This document shows positions 8,825-20,575 of a stretch of 64,000 bases of DNA, in pieces (position 1 is the first letter of the stretch; each line of letters opens with the position of its first letter). Location: assembly GCA_964017235.1 (NCBI GenBank), contig OZ024939.1, forward strand, positions 45,486,241 to 45,550,240, given 5' to 3'. The position numbers and the translations under genes are program-made. Source of the stretch: Sabellastarte sp. h YS-2021. Its lineage: Eukaryota; Annelida; Polychaeta; Sabellida; Sabellidae. Below the pieces are notes generated by a model. It was not told the origin of the DNA and did no database searches. It saw only the letters and a program-made list of their open reading frames with translations.

Positions 8825-9637
8825 TGTTTGACAGCAACCACAGGCCCAAGGTGATAAGGAATCAGCCCAAGCCACATCGTTTAGCTAAACTTGGTTGACA
8901 TTATTGTGTGACATCATTGACAACGCCTAGAGACTCTGCTCTGAAAGTCCCCCTTGGGAAGTTCTTAGAAGCAGGGCATGAGCTTTGAACTGATACAAAG
9001 TCAGAGCACAGGATCACTGTTTGATTCAAGAAGCTTAAAAGAGCAATAACCTTCCAAATTGTTTTTGAATGAGACAAAAACAAGCTCCTTGTTGGCACTT
9101 TTTACTTTGCTCTTGTCAAGATAATAACTCAGGGCTCTTATTGGGCAGACACCTGTTCTCTTTGGCAGATTTGTTTAGAGTGAAAGCCAAGGCTAGAATA
9201 ACCACTGGGCAGCACCCTCTAGTCCAAACTAGCTGGTTCTTGGCCAAGAAACTAGGTGAGGAATAAAGAGACACCTGGGATCATCATTTCTGATGTTGAA
9301 TGTTCTGATTTAAGCAGGCATGTATTTAACTTCTGTGCTTACCTAATCCTAGAAGGGGAAAACGGCTTTCAATGTCATTTAGAGAAGCACTTTTGAGTAG
9401 TTCAAACAGAGGATTTCTCAGCTGAGGTAACACTTGGGAAAAGTTTAAAGTTGGGATATCCCATACAACACTTTTGATATCTGTATTGAAGCGATCTAAC
9501 AGTCTATTAAGATTCTCATCTTGACTGATATTGATGAGGGAATCACAATCTTGTCCACAACACTTACATGTAACCATAAAAAGTACTAGGCAGCAGGTTT
9601 CATCTCTCTCTGGCATGCGGCGATCTCTCTCTGGCAC
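8825..9637 (-). pseudogene. DIRS tyrosine recombinase, C-terminal part
   Basis: The frame at 9637-9326 contains the region before the first catalytic Arg (IPTLNFSQVLPQLRNPLFELLKSASL at residues 62-87, then LLGLGKHRS). Reading on through stops and frameshifts gives RALSYYLDKSK, NKELVFVSFKN and a terminal YHLGPVVAV, all characteristic of DIRS-type recombinases. These enzymes integrate a circular DNA intermediate instead of using a DDE integrase. The HxxR-region positions are not preserved. The N-terminal part lies on the far side of the inserted LINE. Confidence 0.65.
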
Positions 9638-9639
9638 GC

Positions 9640-10858
9640 GGCGAACCTACGGCTCTAGTTCTTCTTGATTTATCAGCCGCGTTTGACACCATAGATCATA
9701 ATATTCTCCTCAGTTACCTTAAATCCTGGTTTGGTCTTGGTGGAACTGTTCTAAAATGGTTTGCTTCCTACCTGAGTGATTGATGCCAGACCATCAAGAT
9801 AGCAAAATTATCCGCCTTCATCCGCATATTAAATTTCACTTCTATGTGGATGACACATGGCTATACATCCCTCTCTCCCATAAGAATGCCTCTGCTGCTC
9901 TTGCCAAGCTAAATGCCTGCCTTCATGATGTTCAACGATGGATGTCTCTTAGTAAACTGAAGCTCAACCCAGAAAAAACTGAATTTATTGTCTTTGGCTC
10001 TAAGGCTCAGCGTCAGAAGATTTCCTCCAATTTTCCTGTTAGTATTCTTGGTAGCCTTTTTCATCCGGTTGATTCGGTCAGAAATCTAGATGTGTGGTTT
10101 GATGCAGCATTTTCCTTCTCTAAACATGTCAAGAGGACCTGTAATGTGTGCTTTCTTCAGATGTGCGACCTTCGTAGAATAAGAGAGTATCTTACTCCAG
10201 AAGTGGCAGTCCTTGCTGCAAATGCCCTGGTTAATAGTCGTCTAGACTACTGCAACTGTCTGTTTAGGGGTTTGTCATGTTTCAATCTGCACAAATTGCA
10301 AAGTATTCAGAATACCCTTGCTCGTATTGTTACAAATCATAGAAAGTATGCTCATGTTACACCCATTCTGAAGCAACTCCACTGGGTGCCCATTAACTAT
10401 AGATGTATGTTCAAAACTGCAACACTAGTTTATAAATTTTTACATAGTGGTTCTCCTTCCTATTTTCAACCATTCTTGTCACTCAGCAGTTGTTCCTACA
10501 GTACCAGGCCTAGTCACCCAGATCGTCAATACCTTACTGTTCCTCCTTTCCGCTGATCAGTCTTCAAGTCAGTCAACATTTTGATCACAGCTTTGCCTTT
10601 GATGCTCCAAAGATCTGGAATGAACATCATGAGATGCGCAGTGCAGCATCAGTTGCCTCCTTCAGAAAGAAGCTTAAAACTTACCTGTTTGCAAAAGCAT
10701 ATCCCCCCATAGCCTCTCCTGTCACCCTGTGTCTCCTTGGTATAACCTGGCTATGTCCTCGGATTAATGTTAACTGCCTTGCTTTATGTTTAGTTGCACC
10801 TTAAAGTCCGTCACTGATGGAGATTAAACGTTATAAAAGTCCACAATAGATTAGATTT
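9640..10858 (+). mobile_element. CR1/L2-like LINE fragment 2, inserted in the DIRS recombinase
   Basis: A 5'-truncated plus-strand LINE starting just before [12 protein letters not shown] (9663) and ending in GGAGATTAAACGTTATAAAA plus a short AT tail (to about 10858). DIRS recombinase sequence continues on both sides on the other strand, so this LINE landed in an existing DIRS copy. Duplicated TCTCTCTCTGGCATGCGG-like bases lie just upstream. No clear target duplication was found. Confidence 0.75.
9660..10720 (+). pseudogene. Non-LTR reverse transcriptase (LINE 2), partial
   Basis: Motif A ([11 protein letters not shown]) is followed by a stop. The long frame at 9780-10556 then carries motif C as FYVDDTWLY, WMSLSKLKLNPEKTEF, RIREYLTPEVAVLAANALVNSRLDYCN and LHWVPINYRC. 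The conserved C-terminal FAFDAPKIWN and SFRKKLKTYL blocks follow in another frame to about 10720. The enzyme would copy LINE RNA at a nicked target. The unit-2 copy reads FYVDDTRLY, so the Trp here is a recent substitution. Confidence 0.75.
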
Positions 10859-11485
10859 CTGTCCTGAAAAAAGGTGGTGAGAAAGTCCACTATTTGTATA
10901 ACAGATCTTGAAGTACAACTGAGTAGATTCACACCATTTGACAAATATGGCCCACCTTGCCTTGCAGACTCCTGTGGTTGAACATCTTTGAGAAGCTTCA
11001 GTTCTTGCTGTACCTTGATCAGAGAAACATTGTTCCTTGGCAGCTGAAGCTTTAGGCATGAGGATTCAGATGGAGGAGGTCCCTGTGCAGACTCCCATTG
11101 AATGGTTGAGTCAACAGATTAGGATGAGGGTATTTAGGACAACAACATTACCAGATCTCAGAACCAAGGTATGTTTGGCCAACCGAGAGCTATCAAGATT
11201 ACAGTCACGCAATGGTGGTTTAATACCCACGCTCACCACACTGCTCAGAAGGGACACTGGAGAAATACATACAGATTCAGATCTTAACATGAGGGCACCC
11301 ACTGCCCAGGCTTTCTGGACTGAAACTGGGGATACAAATCGTGGCAGTTTGTTGTTGAACCTGTTGGTAAATAGATGCACTTGAGCTTTGCCTCCTTGCA
11401 AACTAAGCAAATACTTCTTAAAGGAATAACCGCTCAGTCTGAATGACCTAACCAAGTTTTGTTTGTCTGTGATCAATTTAGACAT
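10859..11485 (-). pseudogene. DIRS RNase H end and recombinase N-terminus
   Basis: The frame at 11485-11111 contains VHLFTNRFNNKLPRFVSPVS and AWAVGALML, a block found at the RNase H/recombinase junction of DIRS polyproteins. After a frameshift the same strand gives LIALGWPNIPWF. The frame at 11059-10811 then reads STTGVCKARWAIFVKWCEST, the N-terminal core-binding part of a DIRS tyrosine recombinase. It is cut at 10858 by LINE 2. A plus-strand frame over the same bases is a shadow. Confidence 0.65.
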
Positions 11486-12800
11486 CCTGGAATGTGCTTG
11501 AATCTAGTACATCAGCTTTCTCTAAGCACAATTTGAGATGAGTATAGAGAGACCTAGGGATAGGAATTTTCTTCTAGAGGGACTCCGACACATGCCAGTT
11601 TTTCTTTAGGTGCCACTGGATTGGGCCCATGTGTAGTTGACCACAAAGGCACTTCCTACTTTATGCATTAATAACTGACAATGTCGAAGTCCTGCTTTAG
11701 GGTCTAATTCTTACTTTTGCATGTTAACTACGCAGCCTAGATCCTGACAAAGGACTAGGAGAGATTGGGTTTCATGGTGACATGATTCATGGTGACAGCT
11801 TTTACTAACCGGTCATCAAGGTACTCTTTGTACCTTGGCTTGAGCCACGAGTTTCAGTTCATTTATTATAATGGTGAACTCAATGGAAATTGTAACCAAG
11901 ACCAAATAGAAGAGCTTTGAATGGGAAAGCCTGACAAGTTGTAGTGGAATCTGAGGATCTTTCTGGACCATGGTTTATAGGAATGTATAATAAATCTCAC
12001 AATAAAAGAGGTTACATTGAGAAGCCACAAAGTAAGACTTGTTTGGGGTGAACTGATATATATTTAGGTGGCACTGAAAGGTTTAATGCAAAGACAGACT
12101 GAAAGTACCTGCTTCTCAGTGGCTGTTAGTAGACCTATGCGAAACATGAGCTGTGATACTGAACAAACTGGTCTTGATAGAGGGGATTTATTTTAGAACA
12201 AAATTCTGTGGTCATTCTGAATCAAGCCAATCCTAGTAATAGATTATAATGATAACCCCTGAACTGAACCACTGTTGTTGACAAATGGCTAGCATGGCCT
12301 GTGTGCCATGGTGTCAGACTTCCATTGTAGAGGCTCTAGTTAACCAGTCATCTGGTGGATTATTATACCCCTTGCCTGAGCCATGAGTTCCATCCATGTT
12401 ACTGCTATGGGGAACTCTTGACATTGCAAACAGACCATAAAGGGGGATCCTTAAATTGGAAGGTATGAATCTCAGCCACGTCCTTTACCTATGACCAGCA
12501 AGGACACCCACTCTCACTTTTGCAGGAAAAGCCTTATAGACTCTGGGGTTTCCTTCTTGAAAGTCTTCGTGTTAAGATTCAGAAAGTTCAAATCCAAGAT
12601 GGGCCTCTGTTTGCTGTTTGTTTTGGATGCAGATTAGTTTGTTGTAGAAAGCCAGGAAGGAGCGAAGCTTTACCCGCTCCGTTGCCTATTTTTATAAGAG
12701 GGACTGCAATGCCTCCTGCATATGGTATTCCTAAAGAGATGACATAGCCACTCTTAAGAAGTAGTCTGATCAGAGGAGCTTTGATGAAAAGTAGGCTCTC
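11486..12800 (-). pseudogene. DIRS reverse transcriptase region with duplicated motif C
   Basis: Minus-strand remnants include FYNKLICIQNK (about 12640), MAQARGIIIHQ followed one frame away by DDWLTRAST (about 12380-12330), and a second diverged copy of this segment giving LVAQAK and YLDDRLVKA (about 11875-11810). YLDD-type motif C marks the reverse transcriptase active site. The two copies are roughly 530 bp apart and differ at many positions, so the segment was duplicated long ago or two DIRS copies are fused. Stops are numerous. Confidence 0.5.
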
Positions 12801-14070
12801 TTTTAAAAATTAAATCACTCTTACAGTCCAACCCAACTTTGCACAGTACTTACTACATTTTTAGCAGGTTGTGCAGAAACAAGGTGAATTACAAAACAAG
12901 AATCTTTTACAAACTTTGTTCTGTTCCTTCTCTCCTTGACCTCTGGAACCAATGGAGCTCCAGATTGGTCAGGGCTCTGACCGGCTCAAAGGGAAGATTT
13001 ACTGACAGGAGAAGGCTTCTATTTGGCCAAAGATAATGTCAGTCAGGAGTTGTAGAGCATTACACATTTTATTTAAAAGTCATCAATGTTGTCCAAATGC
13101 TTGTGAGAATTCTTGGTTTTGATAAAGTCTTTATGAAACAATTTCACACTACCTGGATCTTAGGTTCTTGGTTTTCTTATGTAAAGGTTGAATGAAACAA
13201 CTGGCTGGTTGTAAATAGTGCTACATCGTCTTCATTCTCTTAGAATTTCTTTCAAATGGATGAATGAGGGCAAATTCAACCAGCTTTTGACGGCATAACA
13301 AACTGGTCAGTGTGAAATCCTCCTGACCCAGTGGAGCAAGTTTGATCAGCAGAGACTACTGTAAGGCTCATAGTCTCCTGTTAATTAGAAAGTCAGTCTT
13401 CCGGCAATATGTAGAAATATATCAGGCTGCAACTTTTTTTTGTTCAAGGCATTGGAGAAAACTGTAAATTCTTGGGTCTGCAATATCTGACCATCCATAA
13501 AAACTTGACTCTCTGAACTGTTTCCCTTTAAAACTGTTCCTCAGACAACAATTTATAAAGGTCTGATCTGCTTACTGTTCTGGAGTGGAAATAGCACCAC
13601 CATTATCCTATTTAACTCCTACACCTGATGATTGTTCATAATCTCAGAACCATAATTACAAAATATGAAGTCTCTATTAAACTAGTCTTAGTCAACTGAT
13701 TATGTCATTCTTTTCGCATCTCATTATTAACTTAGAGTTGTTGTTTTTTGAGAGAATAAATCTCTAATTAATATTGAGAATACTAAAATGGCCTGTCTTT
13801 TAAAATTAAACACAGGGAGATTTAGAATACACATACACAGCTAATATGTTATATTTTCACCCAAAGGAGCATTAAAGTCAGAATGGTTCCATAACCATAG
13901 GTCTCGTTATTATTTAATCCAGTGCTCTGAACCAAATCATAATTATATTTTATTCAGCCCAAAACTTAAGATATTAAGATATATTAAGACTTTGCACTAG
14001 TCTGGTTACTAATTAGACCTTGTCCCTATAGAAAGAATTTTCATTGAGATATCACAATTACATAAATTTT
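12801..14070. other. Degenerate DIRS interior, no clear gene
   Basis: Lies between the reverse transcriptase remnant and ORF1 of the DIRS element. I found only short uninterpretable frames here. It presumably holds the eroded N-terminal polymerase region and the linker after gag. Confidence 0.4.
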
Positions 14071-14207
14071 ATTCCAAGTTAATAAAGTTATGCTGCTTGG
14101 CTCTTGAATTGTAAGCTATTTCTGATGAAGGAGTGAGGCTCCGAAAGCTTAAATAAATTTATTTATTTTATACGCTCTTTGTTTTTACTTTGTTTACTAT
14201 TTTATAT
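14071..14207 (+). mobile_element. Penelope terminal fragment (solo end with hammerhead-like core)
   Basis: The sequence starts ATTCCAAGTTAATAAAGTTA, like 29301 onward, then runs directly into TTGTAAGCTATTTCTGATG and on to TTTGTTTACTATTTTATAT. It therefore joins two Penelope terminal pieces in opposite orientations with nothing between them. It interrupts the DIRS remnant. Confidence 0.75.
14112..14155 (+). ncRNA. Hammerhead-like ribozyme motif, copy 2
   Basis: Identical to copy 1 over the core: CTGATGA at 14122-14128, GAAA at 14143-14146, and TATTT/AAATA as possible stem I. It is carried by an isolated Penelope end, so the motif persists without the coding part of the element. Confidence 0.6.
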
Positions 14208-14559
14208 ACATAAATTTTAATATGGTGCACCTAACTCCCAATAAGGACAAAAAAATTCCTCCCAAAAGTGGGAGGTGGGCATTTTTGCACTTCAGTGCTT
14301 GAGGCCAGCACTTTCATACAGCCTTCTGGATGAGCTTGCTCAGTGATAATTGAAATAACCATTAACATTATATTAGATTATAAGGCAGGCACACCACTCA
14401 TACCCACTTTTTACTGGTTTTACTTTCTGTGAGAGGGTGAACTGTAGCCAGTACTGAGCTGGTAGGCTCAGGAAGACCAAATGACTCTCATATGCTCCCT
14501 TTGCATGAAAGAAAGAAAGAAAAGAAAAATATCGATCTTCTTCTGCAGCAATGGTCACC

Positions 14560-16169
14560 CATCCCTCTACTAACCATGGCCAATGTTGCTGATTAGGCCA
14601 GCACATTGTATGTTGCCTTGATTAAAATATTAATTTGTCATAAGTGGCTGCCACTTAAAACATTTGCTGCGGATGGTAATGACGTAAAGAAAATCTGTCT
14701 GCTGTGCTTTTATATGTTAACACTTCCCTTTGTTGAGGTCTGTCCTGATGGTTTTCAACTGGCTGTGCATGTTCACTGGCACTTTTAGAAGACATCTATT
14801 GAAGCCGGCTGCCTGGTTGCAGTAAGTGGAGGCTTCACGAGCCGACTTCTCCCATCTTCTCAAATTGTCATGAGTAATCTGCCTGGAAGGAGGAGGTGTT
14901 GCAGCAATGCCTACAGCTCTGGCTATTCTACTATACGAGCTGTTAAGCTTTGAGGCATCTGTACTCCACGAGGTAACTCTGTCTCTGGTGGCAGAACCAG
15001 GCTTCTGGTTAGTGAACAGGCCATACCATTCCGACTGAGATTTGGGTGGTCATACAAACTGATCCCTCAATAATCCTCCTGCCTCAGAACTGCGTGAAGG
15101 GTAGCCTTCCACTAAGGTAACGTTTAATTTGGCCATCTTGTTGCAAAGCCACTCATCAGTCAGTAAATGGACAGACACTTTGCTACCTGGTTGAGATTTT
15201 GGACCTGCAAAAGGGTTCTTATCCCCTGTAGCCACTGTCGACTCTGTATCTGGAATGTGTGTCCAACCCATGTAGGACGTGATACCCCGTAAAGTTTCCC
15301 TGTAGGTTTGATCTTCAGATATTGTCTGGTCGGGGTCGGCAGGTGCATCTGGGTCCTGAACAGAGAGTTCACCCTCTTCTACAAAGATGTCGACTGGTAG
15401 TCGGTCCGAGAAATCAGTATCAGAGTCTGTGTCCATAGATGATACACTCTGATCCCTTGCCCATGCTGAGATCGATTTGCTGGTAACCTGATGTAAAGCA
15501 GGAGAGCCGGTGCCAGACAAATCTGAAGATCGGCTGGTGTTGGGTTGAGCGAAGTGAAGCGACTTGCTAGTAGACTGCTTCTTTGAAGAATGGTGGTTGG
15601 TACTAGGCAAGTCTGCAGTAGAAGAGCATTTCTGTTTCACAATTGGGGCGATTTGCTGGTAGCCTGTATCTGTGGGGTTGACTGGCCGGTACCTGGCAAA
15701 TCTGAGCTGGCTGGTTGGTCGGTTGAAGATCTAATGAATGGGGTAGAGGACTTGACGGCACCAACTGGTGGAGGGTGGGTCGGTGCAACTTTGGGAGCCT
15801 GAAAGGTCGGCTCTGGTTGGTCAAGAGATTTGTTGAGAAGCAATGCCTCAAGTCAATAAAAAAGATCAGCCCACTTCTTATCCATTTCATCGATCCTGTC
15901 ATCAGCTAAGGATCTGGAAGGTCTGGGTTTGACCAACTTATTGGGCTTATCTAAAGACTTGCTAGAATTAGACTTCTCTGAATTTGCTTTATTGTCCTTC
16001 TTCTTCCTGTCAGATCCAGAACTCGAACCAGGACAGCCCCCACTACTGTCACAGAGGACGGGTCAATGTGGGGGGAACTGTGTGAGTTCTTTTGTGGAGT
16101 GTCACTTTATTTTTTTAAGTCTGTAGCTTGGGGTGGATAACTGAAGACGTTCATCCTCCGTTAATATAT
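14560..16169 (-). pseudogene. DIRS ORF1 (gag-like), main part
   Basis: Reading downward from the LINE target site, the strand gives an ILTEDERLQLSTPSYRLKK segment, a Lys/Ser-rich linker, a short helical block (DRIDEMDKKWADLFY, TGA, LEALLLNKSL), Pro/Ser-rich repeats of the form SSDLPGTG, and the longest frame (15640-15050, 196 codons). That frame ends in KVSVHLLTDEWLCNKMAKLN and YPSRSSEAGGLLRDQFV, followed by a TGA. The closing block is characteristic of DIRS-type ORF1 proteins, thought to act as a nucleocapsid. Several stops and frameshifts are present. Confidence 0.65.
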
Positions 16170-16178
16170 TACAAGCTT

Positions 16179-19100
16179 TTTTTTAATATTTTTTATTCAT
16201 ATAAACAACATACATAGACAAATAGTAGTACAATACATACATTACAATTGAACATTACACTACATACAGTACAATACAATACAGTAGCTACATTACATTC
16301 TACATTATACTACATACATTACAAGAACAAACATGGCTACCAGATAAATTTTATTTGAAAGGGGGTTACTGCTAAATATTAAATACAATTTTTAAATTTT
16401 TAAAAAAATTTTTAAATAGTCTGGATTAGGTTTGCAATAAGCATCCATTTCCTTTTAAAACCTTTCTGTGGAGTCTGTTATGGCATGGAGGTAAGATTGT
16501 TCATCATACACACGCTTGATGTTAAGTTGTAATGCTTTAAAACTAAGTTTACGACCATCTTTTAGACATAGAAACAAATATTTTTCTGTAATAAGAATAA
16601 TGGCATTTAAAGAGAATGGGATAGAGCCACGATCTTTAAGTCCGAGCAGTAGTGTTTTTTATCAATATTTAAAAATGAACCTGGTTCATTTTGAATCCAA
16701 TTTCTAAGTAAAATCCATATTTCAGTGGATATGCATTATAGTTTCGGGCATATTTTTGCACAGGCGGCAGTGATTATTTTCCGATTTTTTTATCTTATGC
16801 AGCAAGACTTTTGTTCCCAATATACTATGTATGATTCTATATTGTAGCCAGATTATATGGTTATCTACGATGGTTTTGAAGCATATTAAATGTATATTTT
16901 GCCATTCTTTGGGTTTTAAATTGATTTGAAGTAACTGTTCCCACTTTTTTGTGTGTAATGGACTATCTTGTTTTTTTTTTATCTTAGCACATCATAGAAG
17001 TCTTTACAACCTTTTTTTGACTTATGTATTAATGATAGTGTTGCAGGCCATATGGGTTTTTCTGGTATTAAATTTTTACTGTTAGTACCCTGTGTTTTTA
17101 TCAATTTTCTTAAACCTGACTGCAGCCTATAATAATCAATAAAATTAACACGATAATTTGTTCTCACTTCCTCTAGGGTAAGCATGTTGCCATCCCTATT
17201 GCATAGGTCTATTGGGTAGTTGATCCCCGCCTTATGACATTGTGGGAGGAAAAAAGTTTCATTTCAGATAATTGGATTATACCACAATGGACAAGTGAGA
17301 CATAACTGAGCAGAGCCCATTTGATTATGCAGTACTGTTTTCCATATATACAGAATATCCGCCCAAAATTTGTTTGAAGTTTTGTCAATAATCCTTGCAC
17401 AGTAAAGTGATCCCATATGTAATAGCTTCTCCAGTGATTTTATATTATATGTGCAAAGAAGCTGGTAACCAGAATTTGGATTTTGGATTATTCTTCTTAG
17501 CCATGTTAGTTTAAGGGCTGATATTTGTGTTTTGATGTCGAGCATTTTTAAACCCCCTCTGCTGTAGTCCAAGCACAAAGTATTTCTCTTTATTTTATCT
17601 GGTTTTTTATCCCATATAAATTCAAAGAATAACTGTTCAATTTTCTTTATAAACTGATCACTGGGGTCCGGAATACATAGTGATAAATAGTTCAATTTAG
17701 ATATTATAAGGGATTTCAGGACGGCTATCTTTCCTATAGGTGTCAATAGGTGTCTTTGCCATTGTGAAAGTGATGATTTTATATTAATCATAATTGGTTC
17801 ATAGTTTAGATTGGGAATTTGTCTCAGGTCCACTGTAAAATTGATACCGAGTAGTGAAAAATTGTCGCAGCCCCAACCTAGTTCTTTGTCCACTTTCAGT
17901 TTAACTTTGGAGCCTTTGTTTCTCCCAACCCAGGCTATTTGCGTTTTTTCTGTGTTAATCTTTAAACCAGAAATACTTCCAAAAATATCCAGTACATTGA
18001 GTGTAGCTTGGAGGGAGTCTTCAGTACCATCTAATATAATAGTGGTATCGTCGGCAAACTGTGTGATCTTTATCTCTTTTTGACTAACAGTTATACCTTT
18101 TCTTTTTTTCGTCCATTATCATAAGGTATAAAATTTGAGCACACAAGATAAATAGATATGGAGAAATTGGGTCTCCCTGTCTACATCCCCTTTCAATATG
18201 GAAAGATTCCGAAAGAAATCAGCATTGATTGACTGAAGCTATTATGTTAGTGTTAAACAGTTTTATCTATTTTTTAAAGTTGCTTCCAAAGTTTAAATAT
18301 TCTAAGACTTGATAGATAAATGACCAGGACACAGAATCAAAGGCTTTTTCGAAGTCGACCAGCATTATCAAACCAGGAATATTTTCTTTTTCTGTGTAAT
18401 GAAGAAGGTCATACACAACCGAACGTTTTCCCCTATATGACGTCCGCTTATGAATCCCGTTTGGGATTTAGAAACTAGTTTGTCCAATACTTTTTTGAGT
18501 CTATTTGCAAACGCAGAGGATAGGATTTTGTAGACACAAGATAAGAGAGAAATTGGTCTCCAATTTTTTAAATGTATCTTGGGTTTGTTTCCTTTAGGAA
18601 TACAAGTAATTAGGCAGTGCCTTTGTTATAGGCACATTTGTATGCTTTTAAGATAAAATACTTAATTTTTTTCCAAAAGGTTTTAAAAAACTCAGTAAAA
18701 CCATCAAACCATCAAAACCAAAAAGCAGTAAAACCATCTATTCCTGGACTTTTCCCATTTTTCATTTGCTTTAGTGCCTCGCTTATTTCTTCCATAGACA
18801 AGTCTTTTTCTAGGCTCCTAGTTTCGTCCTCAGTTAGTTTTACCGTATTCAGTTTATTTAAGATTTCATCTAGTTGTGGTTTGGAACCACTACTAGTTTG
18901 TGAAAAAAGGTTCTTATAAACATTTTTAACTTCTTTCAGAATATCTTTTTGGTTTGATATAAATTTGCCATTTTGTTTTTGTAATCGTTTTATTGTTTTG
19001 TCTATATAGCCCTTAGTTTCTAAGGATGTTAATAATTTAGATGGTTTTTCGCCATCTTTAAGCCAAGCTGCACGCGAGCGAACTCTAGATGCCTCAAGCT

Positions 19101-19625
19101 CCTTTGCGCGAAGGTTAACCAGAGTCTCCTTTTTACTAATCAGTTTGTTTATATTTCCTTCACTGCATGTGGCTTCTAGTTCGTCAATCTCTTTCTCTAA
19201 GGAGACCCTTAAAAGGCGTTCATCATTCCTGAGACGAGATGGAAATTTGATTGTTTCCCCTCTAATTTTCAAAAGCAAAGTTTCCAGGAATAAGTCATCT
19301 GGGATAGTCATGTGTATATCTCTTTCGCTAATCTGATTTACTAGATTTGGATTGTAAACTAGCGCTGCATAGTTTTAATTTTTCTGAGTCTATCAAGTTG
19401 TTTACCATAATTAGGTATTCTTTATTTTCAAGTAGAGAACAATTTAGTTTCCATGTCCCTCTTCCTCTGTTGAAATTACACAATGTTATTTTTAGTTCTA
19501 TTATCGAGTGATCCGATCTGTAGCCTGGTTTAATTATGCTGTTTTCAATATGATCACAAAGATGATCAGAACATAGGAAATAGTCTAGCCGTGACTGTTT
19601 GATTGGCGTCCTACGTCGCCATGTG
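16179..19625 (-). mobile_element. Tx1/L1-like LINE inserted in DIRS ORF1, with target duplication
   Basis: A 5'-truncated, minus-strand LINE. It carries endonuclease C-terminus, reverse transcriptase and C-terminal region, and ends in AATAAAAAATATT plus an A-run (T-run at 16179-16186). The 9-base TACAAGCTT at 16170-16178 recurs at 19626-19634, flanking the element as a target-site duplication. DIRS ORF1 reading continues across the two flanks. The 3' untranslated part has TACATTACA-type simple repetition at 16210-16330. Confidence 0.85.
17200..19625 (-). pseudogene. Tx1/L1-like ORF2: endonuclease end plus reverse transcriptase
   Basis: In order on the minus strand: endonuclease C-terminus with RLDYFLCSDHL and GYRSDHSIIEL (19639-19328); finger region with AAWLKDGEKPSK and ALKQMKNGKSPGIDGFTAFW (19311-18712); palm with FADDT motif C and INTEKTQIAWVG (about 18065-17930); and a C-terminal LGINF, KIAVLKSLIISKLNYL, FIWDKKPDKI region (17893-17264). 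Stops and frameshifts separate the pieces. The protein would nick target DNA and prime reverse transcription; no frame is intact and the endonuclease start is missing. Confidence 0.85.
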
Positions 19626-19634
19626 TACAAGCTT

Positions 19635-19764
19635 GGCAATCACTCTTAGACACACAGGGATCAGGTCCCTTGCTTTTATCTCTGCACCTCGCACAAAAAC
19701 TGTGTGTATCAAATCTGGCCATTAAGTGGCCACAACCACCATGTGTTTGTCCCGAAGAAGACAT
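19635..19764 (-). pseudogene. DIRS ORF1 N-terminus with Cys/His cluster
   Basis: From the Met at 19762-19764 the frame gives CGHLMARFDTHSFCARCRD and then PDPC and DCQAC, a Cys/His-rich, probably zinc-binding N-terminus typical of DIRS-type ORF1. It stops at the LINE target site. On the other side of the LINE (below 16170) the reading frame resumes in phase, which is direct evidence that the LINE split this gene. Confidence 0.65.
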
Positions 19765-20575
19765 AACTAGATCTAAGAGTTCTATGTACTAACACAAAGT
19801 GACACAAATAAAAGTTAAGCTCAAAAGTATAATATAATTTCCAAAAATATCTCACCAAATATAATTTGTCTGAATAGTGCATGGGCCAAATGAAAAAGAT
19901 GCTATGACGTCATGCTGTCTAGACAGGAAGGAAGCGCAATGCGCCACCTGGCGAGTGCACAATGGGACTGACCAGCTTGTGAGGGCATTATGCACTCATA
20001 CAAGACGACTTTTTCAGTCGTTTGGCGGGCCAGTCTGCGCCGACCGGATTAGCAATTGTCCTTTGGATAGGATGTATTAACGCAATAATATATCAAATGC
20101 TGGTAGCTGTACACAAGGAAACGTGGGACCACGATGTTTCCAGCAATATTTTACAGATATATAATCCATATTTTACTGTCACGCATCTACAGTCTTCACT
20201 CAATATTAAATAAACTATCAAATGCCGGTAGTTGTACACAAGGAAATATAGGGCCACAATGAAGTTTCCAGCAATATTTTACAAATACATGTACTGTATA
20301 TGATCCAGCAATATTTTACTTTGCAATTTACTGGAAATATTTCTCCCACCATGCAGTTCTGATTTACTCATGAATATTCATGAGTTTGTGTTAGCCCTTT
20401 ACAAAATTTAGATATTTACTCTAAAAATGATACTCTAGAAATGACCGGCAATATTATTCTCTCCCACAGTCCAGAAAATAAAAATACTTACCAGTATCTC
20501 TTGCTGCAATTTTGCACCACCAATCCACAATGAGGCTGAGGCGGGAAACAAGGAATTCTGGGAAGGTGGATTTTA
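19765..20575. other. Probable DIRS 5' flank/terminal region with internal repeats
   Basis: No gene. Contains TATGACGTCATGC near 19904 and two diverged copies of a roughly 80-bp segment (starting near 20088 and 20216) with CAAATGC[T/C]GGTAG and CCAGCAATATTTTAC; that last motif recurs near 20310. A possible inverted terminal repeat lies near 20545-20575. Confidence 0.4.

Larger units (their letters stand above)
8580..20575 (-). mobile_element. Degenerate DIRS-type retrotransposon with nested insertions
   Basis: Minus-strand remnants of all DIRS genes are present in order: gag-like ORF1 (19764 down to about 14560), reverse transcriptase with an ARGIIIHQ plus DDWL motif (about 12800-11500), the RNase H region with NRFNNKLPRFVSPV (11440-11250), and a tyrosine recombinase (11060 down to about 8825). 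Weak inverted ends, GGAATGCTCATGTTTCC at 8582 and its diverged inverse near 20560, may be the terminal repeats. It is interrupted by two LINEs and a Penelope fragment. Boundaries are approximate. Confidence 0.7.

Noticed and set aside
11037-11384. Plus-strand 115-codon open frame with plausible composition
   Set aside because: The opposite strand carries DIRS RNase H and recombinase motifs through the same bases; the plus frame is a shadow.
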